DNA from: Atriophallophorus winterbourni
Taxonomy: Eukaryota > Platyhelminthes > Trematoda > Plagiorchiida > Microphallidae
Length of the DNA stretch: 64,000 nucleotides
Assembly (NCBI GenBank): GCA_013407085.1
Contig: JACCGJ010000211.1
Coordinates: forward strand, 18,130-82,129
Direction: 5' to 3'
How positions within the stretch are numbered: the first letter of the stretch is position 1; each line of letters starts with the position of its first letter. The notes under the pieces were generated by a model. It searched no databases and was not told the DNA's origin. It saw only the letters and a program-made list of their open reading frames with translations. The position numbers were made by a program, and so were the translations under genes. Positions 1-11,700 of this stretch are shown in pieces.

Positions 1-365
1 GTTTGGATGAAGAAACTCACCGTAGGATTAGCCTCAGTTGGGCGTATTTATTTGCCTGGGTGGGTCAAAAAACCCCACCTAATAGTTGGCTGGAAACCTT
101 ACGAAATATGGCTGCAAACCGAAGTCATTGGTGGCAGTGTATTTTATTATGTTTGTCATAATTTTTAATCTGGTATCATTTTATAAAAAAAATCACATAA
201 TCGTATGGACTGAAACTACATGTGCTTTTTGCATATTTGCTTTTGCATATTCCGCTTGTCTGTTTTCCCTTTTACACGCGCTTGCTTATCTTCTTTTCCT
301 GCTTCATATTACTTGGCACTTTGTCTGGCTCCAGACTAGTGCTTCATGATGATGATGATGATGAC
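1..365 (+). mobile_element. 3' end of a LINE inserted into an older LINE
   Basis: The plus strand encodes a degraded LINE C-terminus (WLETLRNMAANRSHW) followed by an untranslated tail ending in a (TGA)n run near 343-365. A closely similar tail with the same protein end lies at 13470-13965. It abuts minus-strand LINE coding sequence at about 380, so I read it as a 5'-truncated insertion into that element. The left end lies outside the window. Confidence 0.6.
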
Positions 366-379
366 CGCAGGCGGTGCTG

Positions 380-3300
380 TCGTAGTAGGGTGAACATGCT
401 CTGTAGACCAGCTTTTGAAAGCACGTCAGAATCAGTCACTTTGTCTATCTACGATATGTTCAAGATACGACGGATGTTTCGTAGATGGAAAGCATTCAGC
501 TTCCGTTCGTGTCTTGCGTTGGTGGTTCAAGTTTCACTGCTGTACAGTAAAGCATTTAGTACGCACGCGCTGTATACCATCAACTTTTTCTTTACAGTCA
601 ACTTGCGGTTACCCCAAACACAAGAGTTCAATCGGGACAAAATGACAGCTGCTCTGCCAATCCGCTTATCAATCTCCGTGTCTAGCGAGAGGTTATCCGC
701 AATGGTTAAATCAAGGTATGTGAAGTAATGTACTGGTTCAAGCTGACAGTTTACAACAGTGATGATTGGAGGCGATACGATCCCTTGACCAAAGACTTTG
801 GTCTTGTTCATGCTGATTCTTAGCCCAAAGTCTGTGCATATCGACGAAAAACATTCAATTAGCGACTGGAGGTGTTCTTGGGAGTAAGCAATAATGGCTG
901 CATCTTTGGAAACCAGCAGGTCACGAATTAGCACATCCCGTGCCTTGGTTTGTGCTCGCAACCGGTTCAGGTTAACAAGCTTGCCATCACTTCGCGCGCG
1001 TAGGTAAATGCCTTCTGTCCTCGTCCTAAAAGCGTGCTTTATAAACAGAGCAAAAAACGTCGAACAACGTGGGATTAAGAACACACCCTTGTGTGACGCC
1101 TTGACGAATTTCAAAGGCTTCTGAACTGAAACCGTTAGAATGAACGGAGCTCTTCATGCCTGAGCGAAACGAAATAACGAGTTTGAGCAGTCTTGGTGCG
1201 CACCTTGTCAGATCAAGCATTTTGAAAAGACCTTCCCTGCTGCCGCACTCGAATGCATTCGTTAAATCAATAAAAACAGCGTATATTCGCATACGCTGCT
1301 CCCGACGCTTTCCTTGAAGTTGTCTCAGGGAGAAGATCATGTCAACGATTGATCTTCCCCTGCGAAAGCCTCACTGATATTCAGAGTTAACTCTATCAGC
1401 CAAAACCTGTAGCCGGAACTTTAATACTTTAGCAAAAAAATTGCCTACAACATTCAGAAGGAAGATTCCTCTATAATTGTTGCAGTCGTCTCTATCACCA
1501 TTATTCTTTATTACGGTGATGATCTCCGTGTCTCGTATCTATTGTGGGACACACTCCTTCCAGCACTCTTGAAGCAAATAGTGAAAAGGCTGTAATAATG
1601 CTGTTCAACATAGCAGGTGGAATTTCGACGTCACCAGGGGCCTTCCCATTCGCTATGCGGTCGATTGCCCCATTGAGCTCATCAAGAGTAGGGGGAGTAT
1701 CTAGATGTTCAATGGTTCGCAACCGCTCAACATTTTCTAGTATGTGCGGTAAAACCGTACTGTCCCTAGAGTAGAGAGAGAGGAGAAGTGCTCTACCCAC
1801 CTTTCTATCTGCTGAGTTTTGTCGACAATCGGGTTACCAGATACAGACTTGATGGGAGCCGTTTTAAATTTGTTTGGACCAATGGCTCTCCTGACCCCAT
1901 CATACATACCGTGAAAATTTCCAGTAACCGCATCTTTTTGGATACTGAGGTTAATTTCAGTCCAATAGTCATTCGCACATCGTCTTGCAGTCTGTTGACC
2001 TTATTTTTAGCTGCTCTTAGAAGTCGTAAGTTTTCATCTGTTGGCATACCTTTGAACCTCAAGAATGCTGACCGTTTCCCATCCAACACAGCAGTCATCT
2101 CAGAAGCTTTTGCTTCGAACCAGTAGCTCGTTCTAGCTTTCTTCGGACCGTAAGTGGAAAGTGCGACTCGGCAGCTTTTTATCGATTCCCAGTTTTGTGG
2201 AGCCTATTCGAGTGGGGTTGTCTTGTTGAACTCGGCTGTGAAGGCTTTTGCAAATCGCGCAGCTAAATTAGTTTTGCTCATGCGAGTGACAACTATCCAA
2301 GACTTAGCAGACAATTTGTTTCGGTGAAATCTGGTGTGGGGAAGCTTCAGTTTTGCACAAATCACTGAATGATCAGTGTCCCTGTCTGCGCTTTGTTATG
2401 ATCTGGTGAAGAGTACGCTTCCTATATTAGTGCGCCTAACAAGAATAAGATCAAGCTGATGCCAATGCTCAGAGCGAGGATGTTTCCACGAGACTTTATG
2501 CTGTGGTTTTGTTTGAAAGATAGTGTTAATGACACAATGACTGAACTGTGTGCACAATTCTAAAAGGCGTTGTCCATTTACATTGGTTTTACCTACTCCA
2601 AACCTTCCGAGACAGTTTTGCCAAGAATCGTAATCTGCAACAACTGTGGCGTTGAAATCACCCATTACCACTACACCGTTTTTTGTCTCACATTTTTGAG
2701 GACTATTGTGAAGTTATGTTTAAAAGCGTCTTTTTCAGCAGGCGTCGGAGAGAGAACGTTAACCAACGTAGTGGTACCAATAATGCACTTCAGATTTGGA
2801 GTCCAAATACGTTTGCTCCACCTGTTGCTTGGTCTGCTGCTTTTAGTAGGCTGTTCCCATGACAAACCCATCTCTATGCAGTAAAGGCTCATCAGAACCC
2901 CTTCCTTTCCAAAAATGTGTAATCTCTTTCTGTTAGCATACCAGTGTCTGGTAATCGCGTCTCTTACAGGGCAGCCACGTCGACCTTCAGCTTTTTTAGC
3001 TCATTGCTAATCACAGCTAATTTTCCTGGAAACATGGACCAAACGTTCCCAATTTTAGAACTGACCTTTGTTGTTTAGTAATTTGTTTCGCTGGTGCGGA
3101 AAATACAGTCTGCTTGTCGGTTGATTTCTAATCCCCATGCACCCAATGAGGAAAGGAGACCGTGGCATGACTTCACCTTGAGTGGAGGCTGTCCAGCTTG
3201 AGGCGGGTGGTATCCGTCTAATGAGATCTGAAAATATCTCCCACCGTCGGAAGCAGCCCTATTTGAACCATAGCTTTTAACCGGTATCTGTTGCTTCCCG

Positions 3301-3790
3301 TGTTATCCGTAGAAGCGGAATGCAGTGTCCTTTCAATTGGCGCTGCTGAGATGAACGCCAGGGCAGTTAAATATGGAGAACTAGGCGTTGGCCATGCCTC
3401 AAGTGCTCCCTCCACGGCACCAAAGGAACAGCTAGGCTGATACCTTTGGACAACGATACCGTCGCGGAGTTGGCGGGACGAAGTTGAATACAACTTCGGA
3501 CTGCCTAACGGGACTCCAGCTCCGGATTTTTCCCCGAGGGATACTCCTAAAGCCTTTTACCTTGAATGGATGTAGCCATAAGGCAGTGGAGGTTTGAGGT
3601 GAGGGTTTTCCTTCCTTTAGGTGGAACGCCTTCATGGACTTACTAATTCCATCTGTCCGAAGCATGCTGGTTTTAAGCGCCAGTCAGCCGCCTTCGCCCT
3701 TTCTCCTGTCAGTAGAAGCAGCTCCGCCGGTTCACACAGGACCACGCGTGCAGGACAGGAGCTGAACATGGTTGTCAGATGTTGTATGTG
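380..3790 (-). mobile_element. Degraded non-LTR retrotransposon (LINE family Z)
   Basis: Read on the minus strand, the order is: 5' leader (3790-3200), AP-type endonuclease (about 2990-2396, with MGDFNATVVADYDSW and the C-terminal LDLILVRR), linker, then reverse transcriptase (1800-527, with GKAPGD, IFSLRQLQ, DLTNAF, RQGVTQGC and FTYLDLTIADNLSLD). The catalytic FADD box is replaced by a sequence reading SKDAA, and the frame is broken by stops and shifts, so it is inactive. The same family, in better condition, occurs at 60640-62550. The C-terminal part, which carries a zinc finger in other copies, is cut off by the element at 1-365. The clade is RTE-like, but I cannot assign it firmly. Confidence 0.8.
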
Positions 3791-3820
3791 ACGCGTGTCA
3801 TTGGAGAATTTTTCCAATTG

Positions 3821-3919
3821 GTATGAAAGCACAAGCCTGATCCAGGCAAAGTGCCGCACAGTCAGAGATTGCACGTGGGCGATATTACTGTCAGGTTGCC
3901 AAGGCCTAGACAGATATAA
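3821..3919 (-). repeat. SINE-like repeat R1
   Basis: A copy of a short repeat found about twenty times in this window. I define its sense strand as the one ending GGCTTGTGCTTTCAT followed by (ACCAT)n, because the copies vary in length at the other end and carry the short tandem tail here. This copy is truncated just beyond the GTCTAGGCC block. Confidence 0.7.
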
Positions 3920-4229
3920 GAAATCGAGAATAAAGATGGAATTGGGAGCTTATCCCCAAAACCGCCCCGCCGTGACAACCTTGGAATCAGGTTTGATTGA
4001 TGATTAATTAATTCACTAAATGTGGATAAGCTTTGGCGTATGGATTATGCTGTCATTCAATCCCTAATTTAAAATATGATTGGCTATCTCAACTAAGGTA
4101 AATTAATGAAATCCAGTATCCATTCAGCTTCACTTCCGGTCACGCGAACACGCATTATCTGACAACCTAATTTTCATGTTCTTGGAAAATTGGCGTCACA
4201 GGATAGACTTTGACACTTACCGACTTTCG
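3920..4229. other. Spacer without recognised feature
   Basis: AT-rich sequence between repeat R1 and the 3' end of the next LINE. I see no coding signal or structured element here. Confidence 0.4.
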
Positions 4230-7200
4230 ATAAAGATGTGTCATCATCAGCATCATCACAGACAGCATTACACCGGTAGCGCGTACCGAACGCTTAACTG
4301 CCACAACCATGAAAAAGTAAAATCCTAAAAGATAGGGAAGGGTGGGACTTGAATAGCTACGGATTCTATAGAAAAGTAAGTACAAACAAACAGGGTAGAG
4401 GTGCCTACACCTCGAATGGAACATGCATTCAAACAAGTTTCGTGAACGAGTAGAGCGACATCAGCATGGCAGCTTCCTTGCGGCTTTCACTGCCATGCAT
4501 CATAACAAGCTTTTCTCGTCACTCCGCTTGACAACATACAAGGATAAGCAAACACTCCAAGAAGATGCTTAGTGCAAGACCGCCATTGAACACGGTTTCT
4601 GGACATATCCTGAAGCGTAACTATCCATTACGATATCTGATCGCGGGGACACCAGCATGGGAGACGCGCTGCGCCGACTTTAAAAGGTTACTAGTAAAGG
4701 TTTTAACAGCCTATGTCATGTGACGGTTTGGCCACCCCGATATTTACGCCAATCAGGATGTGGTGTCGAAAAAAGAATCTGTTTCGGAAGTCGGTAGTCC
4801 GGCATCCGTAAAACGTGACCCAACCAGCGTTGATTTGCTTCTCTATATCAACATTACTACCGAACAACTTATTTCGGAGAGCATCGGTGCGTATGCGATT
4901 GTAACAGCTAACTCCTAGAATGTTGCGGAGACATCGGTTGTCAAATACTTGAAGACGCTGAATGTGTTCATTACGTAAGGTCCGGGCTCGCACCCATACA
5001 GTAGCACAGCCCGAACTGTCGCTTTATAGACTCTACCCTTGAGTAACAGAGATAGTCCTTTCTGACGCCAGAGGTGACCTAGTTTGCGGAATGCTACGGT
5101 CGCTTTAGAAATACGTGCCGAGACCTCGTCATCTAACGATGCAGAATTATTGATACAACTACCGAGATACGTAAAACGATCGACAATTTCAAGCGCCTGA
5201 TTGTCAAGTAATAAAGTGTTGTTTGATAAGTCAATGTCATGCAGCAGAACACTGAACTTAGAGGGTGCAAAACGCATTCCAAACGCGGGCAAAATACTAG
5301 ATAGCTTGTTCAGTATCGCCTGTGCATCTTTGTACGAATCGAAGAGCAGAACTATATCATCAGCATAGTCCAAGTCGAGAAGCTTGCCCGAAGGTTGGAG
5401 CACCGTCGCTGCATAATTCAATGATAGCATCAATTACGAAATTGAACAAAACGGAGAAATCGGACATCCTTGTCGGACGCCACTAGTAGTGTGGAATTTG
5501 GGAGAAAGTTCGTTGTAAACCCTAACGCATCCGGATGTATGAGCATAAAGTGCACGTAGTATGTTGACATACTTTTGCGGAACGCCTTTGCGCAGCAAGG
5601 TGTTAAACAGGACATTTCGATCAACTGAATCAAATGCTCCTTTGAAGTCTAAAAAGATGGCTATTGTCGGCTGTCGATAGGTGTGCCGCAGTTCTAAGAT
5701 CCGCCGAAAAGTAAAAATATGGTCGACACAGCCTCTGCCAGGTCGGAAGCCAGCTTGCTGCTCTGGGATCTGTGATTCCCTATGCGATGTTAATCTTCGA
5801 AGGCATATGGACGCTAATAATCTCGTAATGATGGGAGTGAGACTTATTCCACGGTGATTAGAGCATGAGCTTCGCACAACTTTTTTAAATATAGGTATGA
5901 TGACCGATTCGCCCCAACTTGGAGGGACGGATTCTGACAACCACACTTCACGGAGGAGATCGCTTAATGTGCTTATTAGGACTTGGCCACCTTCATCATC
6001 GGGGCCAGCGGCTTTGAATCGTTTCATGGATTCGGTACACGCTTTAATTTCTAAATCATTAGGGGGATCTACGCTAACAGGCCAAGGATCACACTGCTTC
6101 AAGTGAGGGAATGATTCTGTTGCAGGCGACCAGCTGAACTGTTCTTCAAAATGTTCGGCCCAGCGTGAGAGGCGGCGATTCTTATTAGTGATAAGAGTAC
6201 CATCTATTTTAGCGATAGTCTCACTCACTCTTTCGTAGGTCCGGTCGATCGAATAAGTTGGAAGAGTTTTCGCACGTTACCCGCATTATTTGCTATTTCC
6301 ATTTCTTCGACCTTATTTAGCCACCACTTTTCTCTATCTAGTCTTAAGCTCCGTTTAAGTTCATGCCTCACGCGTCTACGCTCCGTATTGTGCCCAGGAC
6401 CGTGTGGTATTTGGCATCGCTGGTGAAGAATTTCTATAGAGCGTTGTGAAATCCAGTGGGACTTTTGGGTTGATTGTGTAGTCTCACAGGCTGTTATTGC
6501 GGCGGCTCGCATAATCCCTGCTATTTTGTTCCACCTTTCATCGGCAGTTGCACACTGAGCAACTGGGAGTGAGTTATTCAAGGTGGTCCTATAAATGTCT
6601 TGAACTGCAGGCAGAATGTTTCGACCACAATGCGTTTCCCATTCAAAGGCTTCGTACCGGAGAACTTTAACGAGAACCTACATCGCACAAGAGCATCTTT
6701 TAGGATTTTACTTTTTCATGGTTGTGTGGCAGTTAAGCATTCGGTACGCGCTACCGGTGTAATGCTGTCTGTGATGATGATGATGATGATCTGAATCTAT
6801 GTAGGTATTCCAAAAGGAGCGGCAGTCCTCAATGCAACCTCTCCAGCGAGTACTTATGGCGATATGGTCGATTTGGGCCGAAGGTTGGCTTCTATCCGGC
6901 GAGCGCCATGTGGCACATTGACATTTTTTATGGCTAAAGGAGGTGCTGCTAATGAATAATCGAGATTGTGCACAGAATTGTATAAACCGTTCACCATTAA
7001 ATGTGCGTTGGCTTTCAAGACCAAACATGCCACCTAATTGTGATTCAGATGTATCTAAGCGACCCAGTCTGGCATTCATATCTCCCGCTAAGACAACAAT
7101 ATCGGCGCTTTTTGCACGTCGCAAAAAAGCATAAAGATCGTCGTAGAAGGCGTTTTTCTCGTCGTCGGAATTGGTGTTAATCGGAGCGTAAGTTGCTACA

Positions 7201-8050
7201 ATAAACAAGCATCTCCGAATAAAAAATTTTAAGTTTGGTTTAACATTAGTGGCTAGTCTAACTGCACACATCCTGCTATTGAAAGAAATCCAATCGATTA
7301 GACATGATTCGGCACGTGAATTCAGGACTATACCAACTCCCGCCTGTCCTGAGATGGCAGCTACAGAATCACCAGAGCAGCGAAAAAAATAGCGAGTTGA
7401 AAGGTTTGGGGCAGTAAGTTCAGTAATTATGGACGGATCATATAAGCGCGTTTCCGATAAACAGCAAACATCAATAGGTAGGCTATCTAAGGTAAGAGCC
7501 AGTGCAGCTTACTGGCCTATTTGTCTGAGAGTTCTGACATTCATGGCACCGATGTGAGCTGAAGCCCGTGGTTTTAGAAAGTGGTCTGTAAATTCGCGAA
7601 CAGAAAATGTTCCAACATGTTCAGCGCGGTCTTTTCTAAAGCTGGGATTGACAGACGGAGAGTTGTTAAGAATGGATGGGGGAGGGGAAGGGTAATGTAA
7701 TGGAGCAGGTAAGGCGACCCTGTTTATCGTGCGCGACGGCCGATGCACTATGGAATTGGGTTTCTTAGTAATAGTCATGGTCATGGTTGTATGCGGGCTG
7801 AGATACTGCCAGGTCGCCCATGCCTAGACAGGAGAACAATTAGGGTTCTCGACCAAAGCCTTCGGCTAAAAAGCCTGACCCACAAGGCAGCGGCTTAGGT
7901 TGCGACCGTGTTCGTCTGACCTCTATCCATTGACCTTCCTGGTATGAGTGACTCTGAAGGTGCTCGGAGAGCACCACCCAGCATAGCTCACGCACCATGT
8001 TAAGGTCCAGTCTCAGCGCGACGGACAAACATATGTAGTAAATTATCGAT
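4230..8050 (-). mobile_element. Nearly full-length LINE (family M), inactive
   Basis: On the minus strand: leader with a 5' motif (8050-7790); start of the endonuclease ORF (7784-7509, ending with AHIGAMNVRTLRQIGQ); AP endonuclease (7500-6800, with VVLAGDMNARLGRLD and AQIDHIAISTRW); RT fingers and palm (6228-5434, with PIFKKVV, QAGFRPGRGCVDHIF, FLDFKGAFDSVDR and GVRQGCPISPF); the catalytic YADDIVLL box (about 5365); thumb and C-terminus (5300-4703); and a 3' UTR ending in a TGATGA-like repeat at about 4230-4260. Several frameshifts split it into pieces, and a short element interrupts the endonuclease at 6691-6785. It is the most complete LINE in the window. Confidence 0.85.
6691..6785 (+). 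mobile_element. Very short LINE 3'-end insertion inside a LINE
   Basis: About 95 bp of a LINE 3' UTR ending in (TGA)n, in plus orientation. It is nearly the reverse complement of the 3' end at 4235-4330. It splits an endonuclease sequence that would otherwise read through as SDHALVRC. It is therefore a strongly 5'-truncated copy of the same family, inserted in the opposite orientation. Confidence 0.7.
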
Positions 8051-8149
8051 GCGTTTCCAACAAATTATCTAATTTATACACATCTTATAAATACAATGAG
8101 AAACGAGCACTCATTGTTTCGGTTCTAAGGTTGCCACAATTGGGGGTGG

Positions 8150-8430
8150 TTGTTGGAATGAACCCCTACTATCTATGAAATGATCCCATGTGGCGTGCGT
8201 CTCAAACAGCCTATGACAACCAAGTCCAGCTCTTGGCCTGCATGAGTGGCTTCCACAAGCCTAAAAGAACTGCTTTTACTGACAGGAGAAGAGTCGAAGG
8301 CTGCTGACTGACAACTCAAAATCAGTTTGTTCCGGGTAGTTGGAGCTGATCAGCTACTGGCAGTCCATATGGGGGAAGGATAACTTTAATTCCAACCCCC
8401 CGCTGCCCTGTGAGTTACCCCGCAAGGTGG
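8150..8430 (+). mobile_element. LINE 5'-leader fragment
   Basis: The stretch near 8270-8320 (for example ACTGACAGGAGAAG) matches the reverse complement of the leader of LINE Z at 3640-3780 and the fragment at 33445-33640. No coding part follows. It ends about 150 bp before the F-box gene start. Confidence 0.5.
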
Positions 8431-8577
8431 TTGCTTTTCAACAATAAACGGTGTGTCGCATTTTTATGTGGCTTTATTTTCAGCCGGCGCCAGTCTTTGG
8501 ACACATTTTTTAAATAATGTGGTCAATTTTTTAATAGTTTATCGGTTTACCTGAATCTAATAGATCTGCTTCTTATC

Positions 8578-8788
8578 ATGTTTTCTTCTAGCTTTCCATT
8601 CATGGCCCCAGTTGTTTCCTTGAAAGACCTTCCCGTCGAAGTATTTTATCTTATTTGCGACTACCTCTCTTTTTCGGACGTGGTCTCACTCAAACGGGTT
8701 TGTCGTAATTTCAACGCTTGGCTCAACTCTTCGTTTTGGAGAAACCGCTTGTTACGCCTATGCTCAGCACAATATCCTTGTTTGCCAA
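8578..8788 (+). CDS. FBXW9: FBXW9-like exon 1 (F-box)
   Basis: Encodes residues 1-70 with the whole F-box. The donor is CAA|GTTGGT. Reading on without splicing meets a stop at 8833. Confidence 0.8.
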
Positions 8789-11700
8789 GTTGGTCTAGTT
8801 GTTTCCATATGTATTTATCAAGAACAAAATGTTGATTGGATGAAAGCCTGTGCTCATCGTGAACTTTATGTTTCCATGTTTGGTTTGGAAAACTGCTGCG
8901 TCAGCATAGAACGTCCTCACACAACCGCCTTCGGGATCGATACTCTCCACATTCCCGAGGTAGCCTGTGCAGTCCGTTGACCATATCTCTATCAGGTCTC
9001 GAAAGACTTGCTTCTTGTCGGCGATCGTGGGCGTGTGTTATCAGTTTTTTCGTTCAAAACCGCATGTGAATTAGAACATTGGCAACCCGTATTCACCGAT
9101 TCACGGTCACATTCGGTGAGCTCATATTCCTCATCCTAATCAATGCAGTTTACTTTTCATACGTTTACAGTCCTAATCACTAAATTAAAATGCTACATTT
9201 TTATCCAAACTATTCATAACTCTGCTCACGCCTAGAATACCATTCAGTTGTTGAATATTTCGTTGATTTCAGCTACTAGTTAAGCATAGCTGGAGATAAG
9301 ATAACTAGTTAAGCTTTTGGATAAGCTAATAATAGGAATATGAGAGATGGCGTTCCGATTTTTCATATTTGATCAAAACTATTTCTTTGAACTCGCTCAT
9401 TTCATACAATCATCTAGCTGGCAAAAATGCAACTGTTATGTGAGTTCTTAGTGATTTTTCAATACTGGATTTTTTATACAATTGTGATAGAATTGTGAAT
9501 CTTCATCACCGCGTCATGAACCGCGTTGCACGGATAGCAAGTATTTGGCTTTCATACAACCATGACATCATAAAATCATGAAGATCCGAGGTAGGATTGA
9601 ACCTAGAAAGCTACTGAATTTCCAGAATAATATGCACAGATGCACCAGGTTGAAGTAACTACCTTGAATATAACGCGGATTCAATCAAGTGTTGCGAACG
9701 AGTAGAGGTAGATCAACACGAAAGTTTCGTTGGTACTTTCACTGTAATATATCTTAAAAATTTCTTCATAGCATACAAGCCTGATCAAACACTCATAGAA
9801 GAGTTCTATAGCAACACAGCCGCTGAACGCGATTTTGAGCCATGTATGAAGCCATTGTCCAATCCAGGGAGATGGGGAACCCAAACTGGATCTATGTTCG
9901 CTGTCAAGGCATTCATCTTTTTTATTCACTACCGTTTATATTTTCCTTTCATATATCTGTCTAGGCCTGGGCAACCTGACAGTATTTTAGCCTACGTGCA
10001 GTCTCTGACTGTGCGGCACTTTGCCTGGATTAGGCTCGTGTCAGAATCTGGCCACCGTTACGACGTGACCCTAAGTTAGGAGTGGATAACAAGACCGCGT
10101 TAGGAAAACAATGATTTCGCATTCACAATAACAAGCGAAGTCTATGCATTCGACTTGTTTTTCGGTATCTACGTAGCAACCATTGATTCGATTACCTATA
10201 GCTTTTTTGTATTCAATGTTGCCAATTAACTGTAACAAAAAACGCGAAAACGGTTATTTTTGAATACCCGTTTTTGTTTCATGTTTCACATCCGTACAAG
10301 ACAGCGCAAATTGTTACTTTATAAACTCTGCCATTGAGCTTTAGAGACCGAATCCCTTGACGTCACAGATGATTCGAGTTACGAATCTCAACCACCACTT
10401 TGGAAATTTGAGTTGAAATCTTGTTTGAACAGTTGTTACTAACAATGCAACTACGCAAGTAGGTAAAGCAGTCTGCAGCTTCATTTTCCTCTTTGTTAGG
10501 GCTTAGCACAATTTCTGTCGGATCTAAATCCTGTAACAAGTCTTTTCACTTGGTGCATTCGAAATGATGGTTCTGTACTACAAAATCAGTCCAAAGTGTC
10601 CTAAGCGTCCGGTATCAGTACGACTGAATTACATACCCCCATTTCAGCATCAATTTAAAAAAAGAAAAATGGAGAAATCGGACATCATTGTCGGACAAGA
10701 TTACGGGCAGGAAAGTTGACTGACAGGCTAGTGTTCACCCTAACTCGTCCAGAGGTATTGGAGTAAAGTGCCCGAAATGTGTTAACAATAAATTTACGTG
10801 AGATTTCCGTGAATAAGGCACTAAATAATGCATTCATCTCAACCGAATGTAAGGTACTTTCAGAAGAATGAAAGGTCACTACAGCAGGCTGCTTATAAGT
10901 TAGGGTTATCGGCCGACGCCTTTGGCTAAAGCACCTTATTCGCAAGTCATTGGGTTTAGACTATGTTTGTCTGACAGCTATCCGTTGATCTTCACGGGAT
11001 GACTGGCTCTGCTTTCGACCTAAGGACACAACTCAATATAAATCGATGCGTCCCAGAGGTACACAAATCATCACGGAATTGAGAATAAGTTTTTTGAGCT
11101 AATTCAGCCTTCATCCGAATCAGATACGCGCACAAAATGAGACTAGCGAATACCGTGATCTTCAAGTATCTCCTATAAAAGTCAAACTCTTGATTATCAT
11201 TCTTTTTGTGTTTTTCGTTTGTGTAGAACAAACAGTGCTAATTTCACCCCACTCTACGGGACAATTCAACGAATGCGTTGTTGTTTTCACTGCCGCTTAT
11301 TTTCATCTTCTAGGGTTGGATTTGGAGCATCCAATCCCACGGCCACCACGTTCTTACCGGGTCTTGGGATGGTACACTCCGTCATTGGTTGTTATCTAAC
11401 TCCGGATTAGATTCGGTAAATGTGTACAAGTGAGTTCATTTTAATCCTTACATATTTTTCGATTTTTCTACTAGACTAATAATCTTCTTCTTGAATTATC
11501 TCAGACTCTCTGCCCACGTTTTATGTTCCACCTTTTTGGACGCGCAAACGGTAGCAGCTTCTGCGAATCAAGCGGTTCACATCATTGATCTACGTGCTCC
11601 GTCCCGTAACCGATCGGGTCTTCGTCTGCTGCACAAGAAGTCTGTTTTGTGCATGTGTTCCCGGTCGGATCCAGAGAGCTCCGAATACCTGGATAACGGT

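Noticed and set aside
222..728. 168-codon plus-strand frame with a run of Asp
   Set aside because: It crosses a LINE 3' UTR, its (TGA)n tail (the Asp run) and antisense LINE coding sequence.
4230..4260. CTGATG/CATCAG motifs considered as hammerhead cores
   Set aside because: They are part of the (TGA)n tails of LINEs; no stem II or GAAA follows.
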